In this document: piece by piece, positions 1 to 6,099 of the stretch
How the letters are laid out: every line of letters starts with the position of its first letter
Position numbering within the stretch: position 1 is the stretch's first letter
From: Spirochaetaceae bacterium
Lineage (GTDB): Bacteria > Spirochaetota > Spirochaetia > SZUA-6 > Fen-1364
Reading direction: 5' to 3'
DNA: 6,099 nucleotides
Assembly (NCBI GenBank): GCA_003141795.1
Contig: PLNO01000141.1
Location: 3,022 to 9,120 of the forward strand
Notes under the pieces: generated by a model
Told to the model about the DNA's origin: nothing
What the model saw: only the letters and a program-made list of their open reading frames with translations
Databases searched by the model: none
Translations under genes and position numbers: made by a program

Positions 1-1
1 A

Positions 2-544
2 CTCGCCGTTCTGGAAAACGGCTCCGCGCCCGAAGACGGGAATGCCGTCCTCAAGACTGCCCACTTCTGCAGGCTGGATGTGAACGGCGACAGGGTCCTT
101 CTGGACGGAAAGGACGTCGAATCCAGGCTTCACAGCGACTCGGTCGATGCCTGGGTGGCCGTCCATTCCGCGATCCCCGAAGTCAGGGAGATCGTCAACG
201 CGAGGCTGCGTGAGCTGGCGAAGGGGCATGATGTCGTGGTGGAGGGCCGCGATATCGGCAGCCTGGTGTTCCCGACGGCCGAGCTCAAGATCTTTCTCGA
301 CGCGGACGTGTCCACGCGCGCCGAAAGGCGCTATGAACAGGGGGTGAGCGGACTCACCCTCGACCAGATCCGATCGGCCATCCAGGAGCGCGATCTTGTG
401 GATAGAAACAAGCCCGCCGGGCCGCTCGTTGCAGCGGAAGATGCGGTGTGTATCGACACCTCGCACTTGACCATCGATCAAGTTTGTGAGAGAGTAGCTG
501 CAGCAATTCTTGTGAGCAGAAATAATCCGGGAGATATACGCTGA
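2..544 (+). CDS. cmk: Cytidylate kinase, 3' part (5' end outside window)
   Basis: Cytidylate kinase transfers phosphate from ATP to CMP or dCMP in the cytoplasm, feeding CDP/dCDP into nucleic acid and phospholipid precursor synthesis. The frame is open from base 2, giving 180 visible codons that end in TGA at 542-544. Bacterial Cmk is usually about 220-230 residues, so roughly the first 40-50, including the ATP-binding P-loop, lie upstream. The GTG at 80 is an internal valine, not a start, because family-like sequence continues upstream of it. Family hallmarks seen are HSAIPEVR (CMP-binding insert region), VVVEGRDIGSLVFP with GRDIG at bases 245-259, the KIFLDAD strand, the arginine-rich lid ERDLVDRNK, and the C-terminal DAVCIDTSHLTIDQV. 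The stop lies two bases before the rpsA start, so the two are almost certainly co-transcribed and probably translationally coupled. Identification is firm; only the 5' end is unknown. Confidence 0.95.
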   Translation, partial: LAVLENGSAPEDGNAVLKTAHFCRLDVNGDRVLLDGKDVESRLHSDSVDAWVAVHSAIPEVREIVNARLRELAKGHDVVVEGRDIGSLVFPTAELKIFLDADVSTRAERRYEQGVSGLTLDQIRSAIQERDLVDRNKPAGPLVAAEDAVCIDTSHLTIDQVCERVAAAILVSRNNPGDIR

Positions 545-546
545 TT

Positions 547-2247
547 ATGAGCACAGAAGACAAGAAGAAACTCGCTCCGGAAGCGGAGAACCAGCTTCAG
601 GAGCAGTACGTTCAGTCCCTCCAGCCCATCGAAGAAGGCCAGATGATTCCTGGCCGGGTCATCGAAGTCGACACGGACTACGTGTACGTCGACGTCGGTT
701 ATAAGTCGGAGGGCAAGATCCCGAGCAACGAGTTCGACACGAAACCGCAGATCGGTGAGACGGTGTACGTGATCCTCGTCCGCAAGGAAGGCCGTGAAGG
801 CCAGGTGATCGTCTCCAAGCGCAAGGCGGACGAAAAGATCTTCTGGAAGGACCTGCGGATCGCTTTCGACGAGCACAAGCCCATCCAGGGAACGATCGTG
901 CACAAGATCAAGGGCGGATACGAGGTCGACCTCGGCAACGACATCCGCGCGTTCCTCCCCATGTCCAAAGTAGACGTGAAGCGGCCCAGTGAGAACTCCG
1001 ACTACGTCGGAACCAAATCCAACTTCTACATCGATCGCCTCTACGCCAAGGGAAAGACGAACATCGTCGTCTCCCGCAGGGACTGGATGGAAGAGGACAT
1101 CAAAAAGCGCCGGGAGGAGTTCTTCGGACAGGTCAAGATCGGCGACACCGTGGAAGGGATCGTGAAGAGCTTCACTTCCTTCGGCGCGTTCGTGGACCTC
1201 GGCGGGTTCGACGGTCTTCTCCATATCAACGACATGAGCTGGGGCCACGTCACGCGGCCCAAGGACTTCGTGAAGCTGGGCGAATCGATCCAGCTCAAGG
1301 TCATCCGCCTGGAGCCCGAGGAAGGGCGCATCAACCTCAGCCTGAAGCACTTCACCGAGGATCCGTGGAACCACTTCGAGGAGAAGTACCACATCGGTGA
1401 CGTCGTGAAGGGCAAGGTGACCAAGCTCGCGGATTTCGGCGCCTTCATCGAGATCGAAGAGGGCATCGAAGGTCTGGCGCACATCTCCGAGCTCTCCTGG
1501 GTGCGCAAGGTGAAGCACCCTCGGGAAGTCCTCAAGGTCGGAGACGTCGTGGAGACGAAGATCCTCAACTACGACATCCAGCAGGGGAAACTCTCCCTCG
1601 GTTTGAAACAGGTCCTCCCCAATCCCTGGGACGACATCGACCAGCGCTATCCTGTCGGCATGCGCATGACCCGCAAGGTCGTGCGGGCCAGCCCCTACGC
1701 CCTGTTCTTCGACATCGAGGAGGGGATCGACGGCGTCATGCACGTGGACGACATGTCGTGGACGCGCAAGATCAGGAACGCTTCCTCCTTCGCCAAGGTC
1801 GAGGAAGACCTCGAGGTGATGGTCATCGGCATCGACAAGGAGAGGGGCAAGGTCCAGCTCGGTGTGAAGCAGCTCTCCGAGGATCCCTGGGAATCCATCG
1901 CGCGCGCGTATCCGCGCGGGAGCGTCATCAGCGGGGAAGTGACGAACATCACCGACTTCGGTCTGTTCGTGAAGGTGCAGGGCGGGATCGAAGGCCTCAT
2001 CCACAAGATGAACATCGTCGACGACCGCGTGGAGCCCGCGGACGCCGCCCTTGCGAAGTACAAGGTCGGGGACGCCGTGCAGGCCGTGGTGACCGAGTGC
2101 AGCCCGTCCAAGCAGAAGCTCTCCCTCTCCCTCAGGGACTACGTGAAGAGGGTCCAGCGCGAAGAGATGGACAAGTACATCCAGGACGATTCGAAGCAGG
2201 ACACGGTTTCTCTCGGCGACATGCTCAAGGACAAGATCAAGGGCTGA
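547..2247 (+). CDS. rpsA: 30S ribosomal protein S1
   Basis: S1 is the large RNA-binding protein of the 30S subunit that captures and unfolds mRNA leaders for translation initiation. The 566-residue product is close to the 557 of E. coli S1 and has six S1 (OB-fold) repeats at about residues 29-92, 110-178, 197-267, 282-354, 369-441 and 456-530. Repeats 3-5 carry the strong RNA-binding signature (GFDGLLHINDMSW, GIEGLAHISELSW, GIDGVMHVDDMSW), and repeat 6 a weaker form (GIEGLIHKMNI). Repeats 1 and 2 are divergent, as in E. coli, where they dock S1 on the ribosome and S2. Repeats 3-6 are joined by similar linkers (EDPWNHFEEKY, NPWDDIDQRY, EDPWESIARAY). The C-terminus is a charged tail. The ATG at 547 follows the cmk stop by two bases, with a GGGAGA Shine-Dalgarno-like sequence at 529-534 inside cmk. 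Identification is firm. Confidence 0.98.
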   Translation: MSTEDKKKLAPEAENQLQEQYVQSLQPIEEGQMIPGRVIEVDTDYVYVDVGYKSEGKIPSNEFDTKPQIGETVYVILVRKEGREGQVIVSKRKADEKIFWKDLRIAFDEHKPIQGTIVHKIKGGYEVDLGNDIRAFLPMSKVDVKRPSENSDYVGTKSNFYIDRLYAKGKTNIVVSRRDWMEEDIKKRREEFFGQVKIGDTVEGIVKSFTSFGAFVDLGGFDGLLHINDMSWGHVTRPKDFVKLGESIQLKVIRLEPEEGRINLSLKHFTEDPWNHFEEKYHIGDVVKGKVTKLADFGAFIEIEEGIEGLAHISELSWVRKVKHPREVLKVGDVVETKILNYDIQQGKLSLGLKQVLPNPWDDIDQRYPVGMRMTRKVVRASPYALFFDIEEGIDGVMHVDDMSWTRKIRNASSFAKVEEDLEVMVIGIDKERGKVQLGVKQLSEDPWESIARAYPRGSVISGEVTNITDFGLFVKVQGGIEGLIHKMNIVDDRVEPADAALAKYKVGDAVQAVVTECSPSKQKLSLSLRDYVKRVQREEMDKYIQDDSKQDTVSLGDMLKDKIKG

Positions 2248-2283
2248 TGAGCCTTTGATCTTCGGAGCGGAGCGACCCGTGGG

Positions 2284-3804
2284 ATGTTGAGATTCGCCGC
2301 AGATCGAGAAAAGCTGGAAGTACTTTTCGACATTTACGCGCGGATCAACTCGACGTACGCCGACATAAAGGCGTTGCTCACCGAAATCATCGAATCGGCC
2401 ACCGAGCTCACGGAGGGGGAGGCCTCCTCCCTGATGCTCGTGAATCCTGAGAACAACAAGCTGTACTTCGAGATCGCACTCGGCCCCAAGGGGCCGAGCG
2501 TGAAGCAGTATTCAGTCAATATGGGTGAAGGCATCGCCGGGTGGGTCGCTGAGAAGAACACCTCCCTCATTGTGAACGACGTGCAGAGTGACGCCCGTTT
2601 CTACGCGGAGATCGCCCAGAAGATCGGTTTCCCGACCACCTCGATCCTCGCCGTGCCGATGCGCGTCAAGGACTCGCTGGTCGGCGTGATAGAGATCATC
2701 AACAAGCGCGGCGGCAAGAAGTTCACGGAGGAAGACCTCCAGTGGCTGGAGATCTTCTCAACACAGGCCGCCATAGCCGTGCAGAACGCGCGCTCCTTCC
2801 AGAAGGTCCGCAACGAGCTCAGCATGCTGCAGGACAAGGTCCAGACAGGGCAGGGCTGGCACACGTTCATTGGTGAAAGTCGGGTCATCAAGGAGCGTCT
2901 GGACATCGCCCGCAAGGCCGCTGAGACAGACTCCTCGGTCCTCCTCCTGGGGGAAAGCGGGGTGGGCAAGGAGCTCTTCGCCGAGCAGATCCACCTTGCG
3001 AGCCCCCGCAGTCACGGTCCTTTTATCCGCGTCAACTGCGCGGCGATCCCCGAGGCGCTGCTGGAAAGCGAGCTGTTCGGGCACGTGAAAGGCGCCTTCA
3101 CCGACGCCGTTGCCGATCGGCGCGGGCGATTCGAGCTCGCCGACGAGGGGACGTTGTTCCTGGACGAGATTGCCGACATGGCCCTCCCGTTGCAGGCCAA
3201 GCTGCTGCGCGTGCTGCAGAGCAAAAGCTTCGAGCGGGTCGGATCGAGCGAATCGACGCAGGTGAACGTGCGGATCATCGCAGCCACCAACAAGAATCTG
3301 GAGAGGCTCGTGGCCGCGGGTCAGTTCCGCACGGATCTCTTCTACCGGCTGAACGTCCTGCCGGTGCAGATTCCGCCCCTCCGGGAGAGGCGGGAGGACA
3401 TCCCCGTGCTCGCGGAGTTCTTCCTGAAGAAGCACTCGCGGGAGACGAAGAAGCAGATCACGGGGTTCAGCGATGAAGCCATGGCTCTGCTCCTCTCCTA
3501 CGGCTGGCCGGGCAATGTGCGGGAGCTTGAAAACGCGGTGGAAAGGGCCGTCGTGTTCGCCAGGGAAGACATCATCCGTCCCGACTCTCTGACACTGGCG
3601 TCAGGGAGCGTGCCCGGGGATGAGGCCTTCTCTGAAAAGACCCTCCACGAGGCATTGAATATATTCAAGAAACACTTTATCACGAAGGCTCTGGAGTCGA
3701 ACGGCTGGCACCAGACCCGGACGGCGAAAACTCTTGCTATCCAGCGGAGCTACCTGTCCAAGCTCGTGAAAGAACTCGGCATCATGAAGGAAAGAGGGGT
3801 ATAG
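2284..3804 (+). CDS. Sigma-54-dependent activator: GAF, AAA+ and Fis-type HTH
   Basis: This 506-residue protein is a bacterial enhancer-binding protein that uses ATP hydrolysis to remodel sigma-54 RNA polymerase. A GAF sensor occupies about residues 8-170, followed by a helical linker (about 165-192). The AAA+ domain (about 195-435) has Walker A GESGVGKE (223-230), the sigma-54-contacting loop as GAFTDA (270-275), Walker B LFLDE (291-295), the ATN sensor I (334-336), FRTDLFYRL with putative arginine fingers (348-356), and GNVREL sensor II (410-415). A Fis-type helix-turn-helix lies at about 455-500. There is no receiver domain, so control is probably by ligand or redox state at the GAF domain rather than phosphorylation. 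An in-frame TGA at 2248-2250 and the lack of an earlier start codon fix the ATG at 2284, with GGAG at 2269-2272 as a modest ribosome binding site. The architecture resembles NorR, NifA and FhlA; the target genes cannot be read from this window. Confidence 0.95.
   Translation: MLRFAADREKLEVLFDIYARINSTYADIKALLTEIIESATELTEGEASSLMLVNPENNKLYFEIALGPKGPSVKQYSVNMGEGIAGWVAEKNTSLIVNDVQSDARFYAEIAQKIGFPTTSILAVPMRVKDSLVGVIEIINKRGGKKFTEEDLQWLEIFSTQAAIAVQNARSFQKVRNELSMLQDKVQTGQGWHTFIGESRVIKERLDIARKAAETDSSVLLLGESGVGKELFAEQIHLASPRSHGPFIRVNCAAIPEALLESELFGHVKGAFTDAVADRRGRFELADEGTLFLDEIADMALPLQAKLLRVLQSKSFERVGSSESTQVNVRIIAATNKNLERLVAAGQFRTDLFYRLNVLPVQIPPLRERREDIPVLAEFFLKKHSRETKKQITGFSDEAMALLLSYGWPGNVRELENAVERAVVFAREDIIRPDSLTLASGSVPGDEAFSEKTLHEALNIFKKHFITKALESNGWHQTRTAKTLAIQRSYLSKLVKELGIMKERGV
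3794..3799 (+). promoter_or_regulatory. Ribosome binding site of the TPR gene, inside the upstream gene
   Basis: GAGGGG lies 10 bases before the ATG at 3810 and inside the last codons of the sigma-54 activator gene. With only five bases between the TAG at 3802-3804 and the ATG, translation of the two genes is probably coupled. This supports the chosen start. Confidence 0.7.
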
Positions 3805-3809
3805 CGCCA

Positions 3810-4535
3810 ATGCAGGCAGTACAGCAACATCCAGGACAGGGACAGCAGGCTCCCAAGGAGCCTCTGCGCCGGCGAATCAACGACTGGCTATCCCGCACGG
3901 TCGACAGGTTCCGCATTGCGCTCATCGTGGTCATCATCGCGGCAGCGGCCTTTCTCGTGGGGTATTTCGTCTTCACCGAGGTCCAGAAGAAGGTCAGCTA
4001 CAACTCCGCCGTCCAGGCGGAGCTCGTCCAGGACCTGCGCGACAAGTGGCAGTCCGAATCCGACGCGACAAAGAAGGCTGCCCTCGAAAAGGACATGGTT
4101 GCCCAGCTCGACTCGGTGGTCAGCCGCTTCCCCCGCCAGTACGGCGGCCAGAGGGCCCTTTTCATCCGCGCCGGGTTCAACTACGAGAAGAAGGATTGGG
4201 AGGCGGCCCGTAAGGACTACGAAACGCTCGCCGCCCGTTTCCCGAAGAGTTATCTTGCAGCCATCAGCCTCTTCGATGCGGGGGTCTGCGCCGAAGAAAA
4301 AGGGGACGTGGACGCGGCCCAGAAGCTGTACGTCCAGGTGCTGACCAGCTACAAGGATTCAACGGTCGCACCGCGTGCAACCTTCGACGCGGCGCGTATG
4401 GACGAATCCAAGGGAGCGTGGGAAGCAGCCCAGAAGAGGTACGAGTCCATGGACAGCCTCTACAGCCAGAGCATCTGGACGAAGCTGGCGAAGGACAGGT
4501 TGGTGCAGCTGAAGGTCATGGGGAAAACGAAGTAG
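3810..4535 (+). CDS. Single-pass membrane protein with extracytoplasmic TPR repeats
   Basis: The product has 241 residues. Residues 1-35 are hydrophilic and end in an arginine-rich stretch (PLRRRINDWLSRTVDRFR). One hydrophobic helix follows at about 36-55 (ALIVVIIAAAAFLVGYFVF), and the rest is soluble. The positive-inside rule puts the N-terminus in the cytoplasm and the bulk outside the inner membrane. The helix has no cleavable-signal or lipobox pattern. The C-terminal part shows about three TPR-like helix pairs at 114-146 (RALFIRAGFNYEKKDWEAAR), 150-183 (DAGVCAEEKGDVDAAQKLY) and 187-220 (DAARMDESKGAWEAAQKRY). The topology resembles YfgM, the SecYEG-associated TPR protein, and some BamD/YbgF-like scaffolds, but sequence identity to any of these is not established here. 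It probably mediates protein-protein contacts in the envelope, perhaps with the CHASE2 protein encoded next. The membrane TPR call is firm; the specific function is unknown. Confidence 0.88.
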   Translation: MQAVQQHPGQGQQAPKEPLRRRINDWLSRTVDRFRIALIVVIIAAAAFLVGYFVFTEVQKKVSYNSAVQAELVQDLRDKWQSESDATKKAALEKDMVAQLDSVVSRFPRQYGGQRALFIRAGFNYEKKDWEAARKDYETLAARFPKSYLAAISLFDAGVCAEEKGDVDAAQKLYVQVLTSYKDSTVAPRATFDAARMDESKGAWEAAQKRYESMDSLYSQSIWTKLAKDRLVQLKVMGKTK

Positions 4536-4540
4536 AGCGG

Positions 4541-4552
4541 CCCCGAGAGGGG
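4541..4552 (+). other. Small GNRA-type hairpin after the TPR gene
   Basis: CCCC-GAGA-GGGG forms a perfect four-pair stem with a GAGA (GNRA) loop, starting six bases after the stop codon of the TPR gene. No T-run follows, so it is not an intrinsic terminator. It could affect mRNA stability or processing, or be chance in GC-rich DNA. Confidence 0.3.
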
Positions 4553-4562
4553 AGACGATCAG

Positions 4563-4574
4563 GTCGGTTTCGAC
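4563..4574 (+). other. Small hairpin abutting the CHASE2 gene ribosome binding site
   Basis: GTCG-GTTT-CGAC can fold into a four-pair stem with a four-base loop that ends directly before the AAAGGAGGG ribosome binding site. A stem this short is marginal, so any effect on translation is speculative. Confidence 0.2.
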
Positions 4575-4583
4575 AAAGGAGGG
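4575..4583 (+). promoter_or_regulatory. Strong Shine-Dalgarno deciding the GTG start of the CHASE2 gene
   Basis: AAAGGAGGG is a near-perfect complement to the 3' end of 16S rRNA and sits seven bases before GTG at 4591. It is the best ribosome binding site in the window. It selects the GTG over the ATG 44 codons downstream, which would remove the N-terminal membrane helix. Confidence 0.85.
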
Positions 4584-4590
4584 TGCGCGC

Positions 4591-6099
4591 GTGGCAGAGA
4601 AGAAGGCAGCGTCCAAGTTCCTCGAGACGAAGTACTTCGGCCTTGTCATCGGCCTCCTCGTCTTCGTCATCCTGTTCGCGCTGAGCTCGGGCACGGTCCT
4701 CGTCCGCAGCCTCGAGCAGAAGATGCTGGACTTGAACTTCCGGTTCAAGAACACGATCTCATCGACCCGTGTCCAGCAGGGCGTGTCGGTGACCGCGAGC
4801 AATCCACGGATCTCCCCCGACATCCTGATCGTCGGGATCGACGACAAGGCGCTGGACCGGTTCGGTCGATGGCCGTTTCCCCGGTACCGCCACGCCGACC
4901 TCATCAACGCTTTCTCCCGCATCAAGAACGAGAGTGAGCGTGAAAGCTCGCTGTTCATCGACATCTTTTTCAGCGAGCCCTCGGAAACAGCCGAGGACGA
5001 CGCCATTCTCGTCTCCAGCATCAAGGGCAGCGGCAAGGTCTTCCTTGAAACGGTGCTCCTCCCGGGGGAGAACGCCCCGCAGACCGAGCAGAAGTTCTTC
5101 GGGCGCCAGGACGTCTTGTACGCCCGCATGGGCTCCCTCACCAACATCAAGGGCGACTGGCTCAAGGTGAGCACCTTCTACGGCCTGGAAGCCCCTCCGC
5201 TGAAGCCGTACGCCGCCGCCACGTATGGGTACGGTCACGCCAATTTCCTCGGCGATCAGGACCAGACCTACCGACGCCAGCCGCTCGTGGCCAAGCTCTC
5301 TCAGCTCATCGAGGAAATACCGCTCGATGCCCTCACGCCGGCCCAGCCTCTGGACCGCTCGAAGTTCGAGCATCTTGCATGGATGGACAAGACGGGCAGC
5401 TTTCACGAGATTGCCTATCCGCTGACCACGGCAGTCATCTCCGCGCTGAAGTCGCAGATGGCAACATCGGCCCCCCCCAAGATCGTGGAGGCAACGGACA
5501 CCGAGCCGCAAAAGAGCTATTTCGTCGTCCGCAAGTACCGCGACACGTTTATTCCCTCCATCACGCTGTCACTGGCGCTCCAGTACATGCACAAGACCAT
5601 GGCGGACGTCGAAGTAGTGCTCGGCAAGTACATCCTCATCCCCTCACCACAAAAATACAACGTGGAAAGCCAGCAATGGGAGCAGTACACGCTCGTCGTA
5701 ACCCCCCCCCAGTACGATCAGGACGGCAAGGTGGTGAAAGAGGGGACATACCGGAAAGTCCCCGAAATGCGCATTCCCATCGATGAGACGGGGGCGATGC
5801 TCATCAATTTCATGGGGGATCCTTCCAGCGCAAACCCCGAGGAGCACCAGACTTTCCCGGTGCGCTCGTACGCGGGCTACGCCTCCAATCCGCCCGGTCC
5901 CGATCCCGCGCGCTGGCCACCCACCAAAAAAGTTGGGAACATGATCGTCATGGTCGGGCCTTTCGCGAAAGGGATGGCCGCTGACGAAAAGCCGACCCCG
6001 TTCGGACTCATGTACGGTGTGGAGATGCACGCGAACGCCCTCAACACCATTCTCATGAACAACTTCCTCAAGAGCGCTTCGGGCGTCGTGAACACGCGT
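4591..6099 (+). CDS. CHASE2-domain membrane sensor protein, 5' part (3' end outside window)
   Basis: The frame is open from GTG 4591 to the last base (503 codons, no stop). After a short charged N-terminus, one hydrophobic helix spans about residues 15-36 (FGLVIGLLVFVILFALSSG). An extracytoplasmic CHASE2 sensor domain follows, recognised by ILIVGIDDKALDRFGRWPFP (78-97), the FIDIFFSEPSETAEDDA segment (122-138), YGHANFLGDQDQTYRRQPLV (214-233), IPSITLSLALQ (321-331), IPIDETGAMLINFMG (395-409), VGPFAKGMAADEKPTPF (455-471) and the closing GVEMHANALNTIL (476-488). CHASE2 proteins usually continue with three membrane helices and a cytoplasmic adenylate/guanylate cyclase, histidine kinase, serine/threonine kinase or other output; here that lies beyond the window. 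The domain is longer than usual, with apparent insertions at about 237-318 and 355-391, each containing a poly-C tract. A 55-base gap separates it from the TPR gene. CHASE2 assignment is confident; the ligand and output are unknown. Confidence 0.9.
   Translation, partial: MAEKKAASKFLETKYFGLVIGLLVFVILFALSSGTVLVRSLEQKMLDLNFRFKNTISSTRVQQGVSVTASNPRISPDILIVGIDDKALDRFGRWPFPRYRHADLINAFSRIKNESERESSLFIDIFFSEPSETAEDDAILVSSIKGSGKVFLETVLLPGENAPQTEQKFFGRQDVLYARMGSLTNIKGDWLKVSTFYGLEAPPLKPYAAATYGYGHANFLGDQDQTYRRQPLVAKLSQLIEEIPLDALTPAQPLDRSKFEHLAWMDKTGSFHEIAYPLTTAVISALKSQMATSAPPKIVEATDTEPQKSYFVVRKYRDTFIPSITLSLALQYMHKTMADVEVVLGKYILIPSPQKYNVESQQWEQYTLVVTPPQYDQDGKVVKEGTYRKVPEMRIPIDETGAMLINFMGDPSSANPEEHQTFPVRSYAGYASNPPGPDPARWPPTKKVGNMIVMVGPFAKGMAADEKPTPFGLMYGVEMHANALNTILMNNFLKSASGVVNTR
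5471..5478 (+). repeat. Homopolymer tract of 8 C inside the CHASE2 gene
   Basis: Eight C in a row encode Ala-Pro-Pro at residues 294-296, within the first apparent insertion of the CHASE2 domain. Loss of one C would bring in a TAG at 5615-5617. Gain of one C would move translation to a frame that ends at the stop at 5784-5786. Either change removes the conserved C-terminal half of the sensor and any output domain. The tract is a possible slippage site and also a place where a sequencing error could hide. Confidence 0.6.
5702..5710 (+). repeat. Homopolymer tract of 9 C inside the CHASE2 gene
   Basis: Nine C in a row encode part of Thr-Pro-Pro-Gln at residues 371-374, within the second apparent insertion of the CHASE2 domain. 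It is the longest single-base run I see in the window. Gain of one C leads to the stop at 5784-5786. The reading frame is intact as given, so the sequenced copy is in the 'on' state. Confidence 0.6.

Noticed and set aside
80..544. GTG at 80 as the true start of a shorter kinase gene
   Set aside because: The frame is open upstream to the window edge with Cmk-like sequence, and a start at 80 would lack the P-loop required for ATP binding.
478..2004. A 508-codon open frame on the - strand opposite rpsA
   Set aside because: It mirrors the rpsA codons, is rich in D, H, L and V without any recognisable domain, and its start lies inside rpsA. Long antisense frames are expected opposite biased GC-rich genes.
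2247..2258. A three-codon frame (ATG AGC CTT TGA) overlapping the rpsA stop as TGATG
   Set aside because: It is too short to judge. It has no conserved context and no ribosome binding site of its own, and the downstream gene has its own start at 2284, so chance is the simpler explanation.
2855..3720. TGGCAC matches at about 2858 and 3706 as possible sigma-54 -24 boxes
   Set aside because: Neither is followed at the right spacing by a TTGC-type -12 element, and both lie inside coding sequence.
4759..5511. A 250-codon open frame on the - strand opposite the CHASE2 gene
   Set aside because: The + strand frame has clear CHASE2 motifs, membrane topology and a strong ribosome binding site. The antisense product shows no family features and is a shadow.
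5379..5786. A + strand open frame overlapping the CHASE2 gene
   Set aside because: It is the -1 frame of the CHASE2 gene with no ribosome binding site or domain. It matters only as the path followed after a one-base gain in a poly-C tract.
5926..5932. AAAAAAG as a programmed -1 frameshift site in the CHASE2 gene
   Set aside because: In the coding frame the codons are ACC AAA AAA GTT, so the slippery heptamer is not in the required phase. The 0 frame continues with conserved CHASE2 sequence.

Overview
This is a GC-rich bacterial stretch, densely coding and all on the + strand. It holds five co-directional genes with gaps of 2, 36, 5 and 55 bases: the 3' part of cytidylate kinase (cmk), ribosomal protein S1 (rpsA), a GAF-domain sigma-54 transcription activator, a single-pass membrane TPR protein, and the start of a CHASE2-domain membrane sensor that runs off the right edge. 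No tRNA, rRNA, insertion sequence, CRISPR array or convincing intrinsic terminator is visible, and no intergenic stretch exceeds 55 bases.

The cmk-rpsA pair is an old and widespread bacterial arrangement. The S1 protein has six S1 repeats, as in diderm bacteria. The TPR and CHASE2 proteins both have a charged cytoplasmic N-terminus, one membrane helix and a domain predicted to lie outside the inner membrane. Together with my recollection of S1 and Cmk sequences, this suggests a GC-rich member of the Spirochaetota. That is an inference of moderate confidence, because no database search could be run.

Layout: 2-544 cmk (3' part); 547-2247 rpsA; 2284-3804 sigma-54 activator with an N-terminal GAF sensor, complete AAA+ domain and Fis-type HTH; 3810-4535 TPR membrane protein; 4591 to the window end, 503 codons of a CHASE2 protein with no stop reached. 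The spacing suggests one transcription unit, or two if a promoter exists that I could not see.

The first two genes are housekeeping (CDP/dCDP supply and translation initiation). The next three look like signalling and envelope functions: a soluble small-molecule or state sensor that controls sigma-54 promoters, an envelope scaffold and a periplasmic sensor. The most checkable oddities are in the CHASE2 gene, which has two long insertions relative to a typical CHASE2 domain, each carrying a poly-C tract (8 and 9 C) where slippage would truncate the protein. The GAF domain of the activator also retains four of the five NKFDE signature residues found in cyclic-nucleotide-binding GAF domains. CHASE2 proteins often end in a nucleotide cyclase, so a local cyclic-nucleotide circuit is a testable hypothesis, not a demonstrated one.
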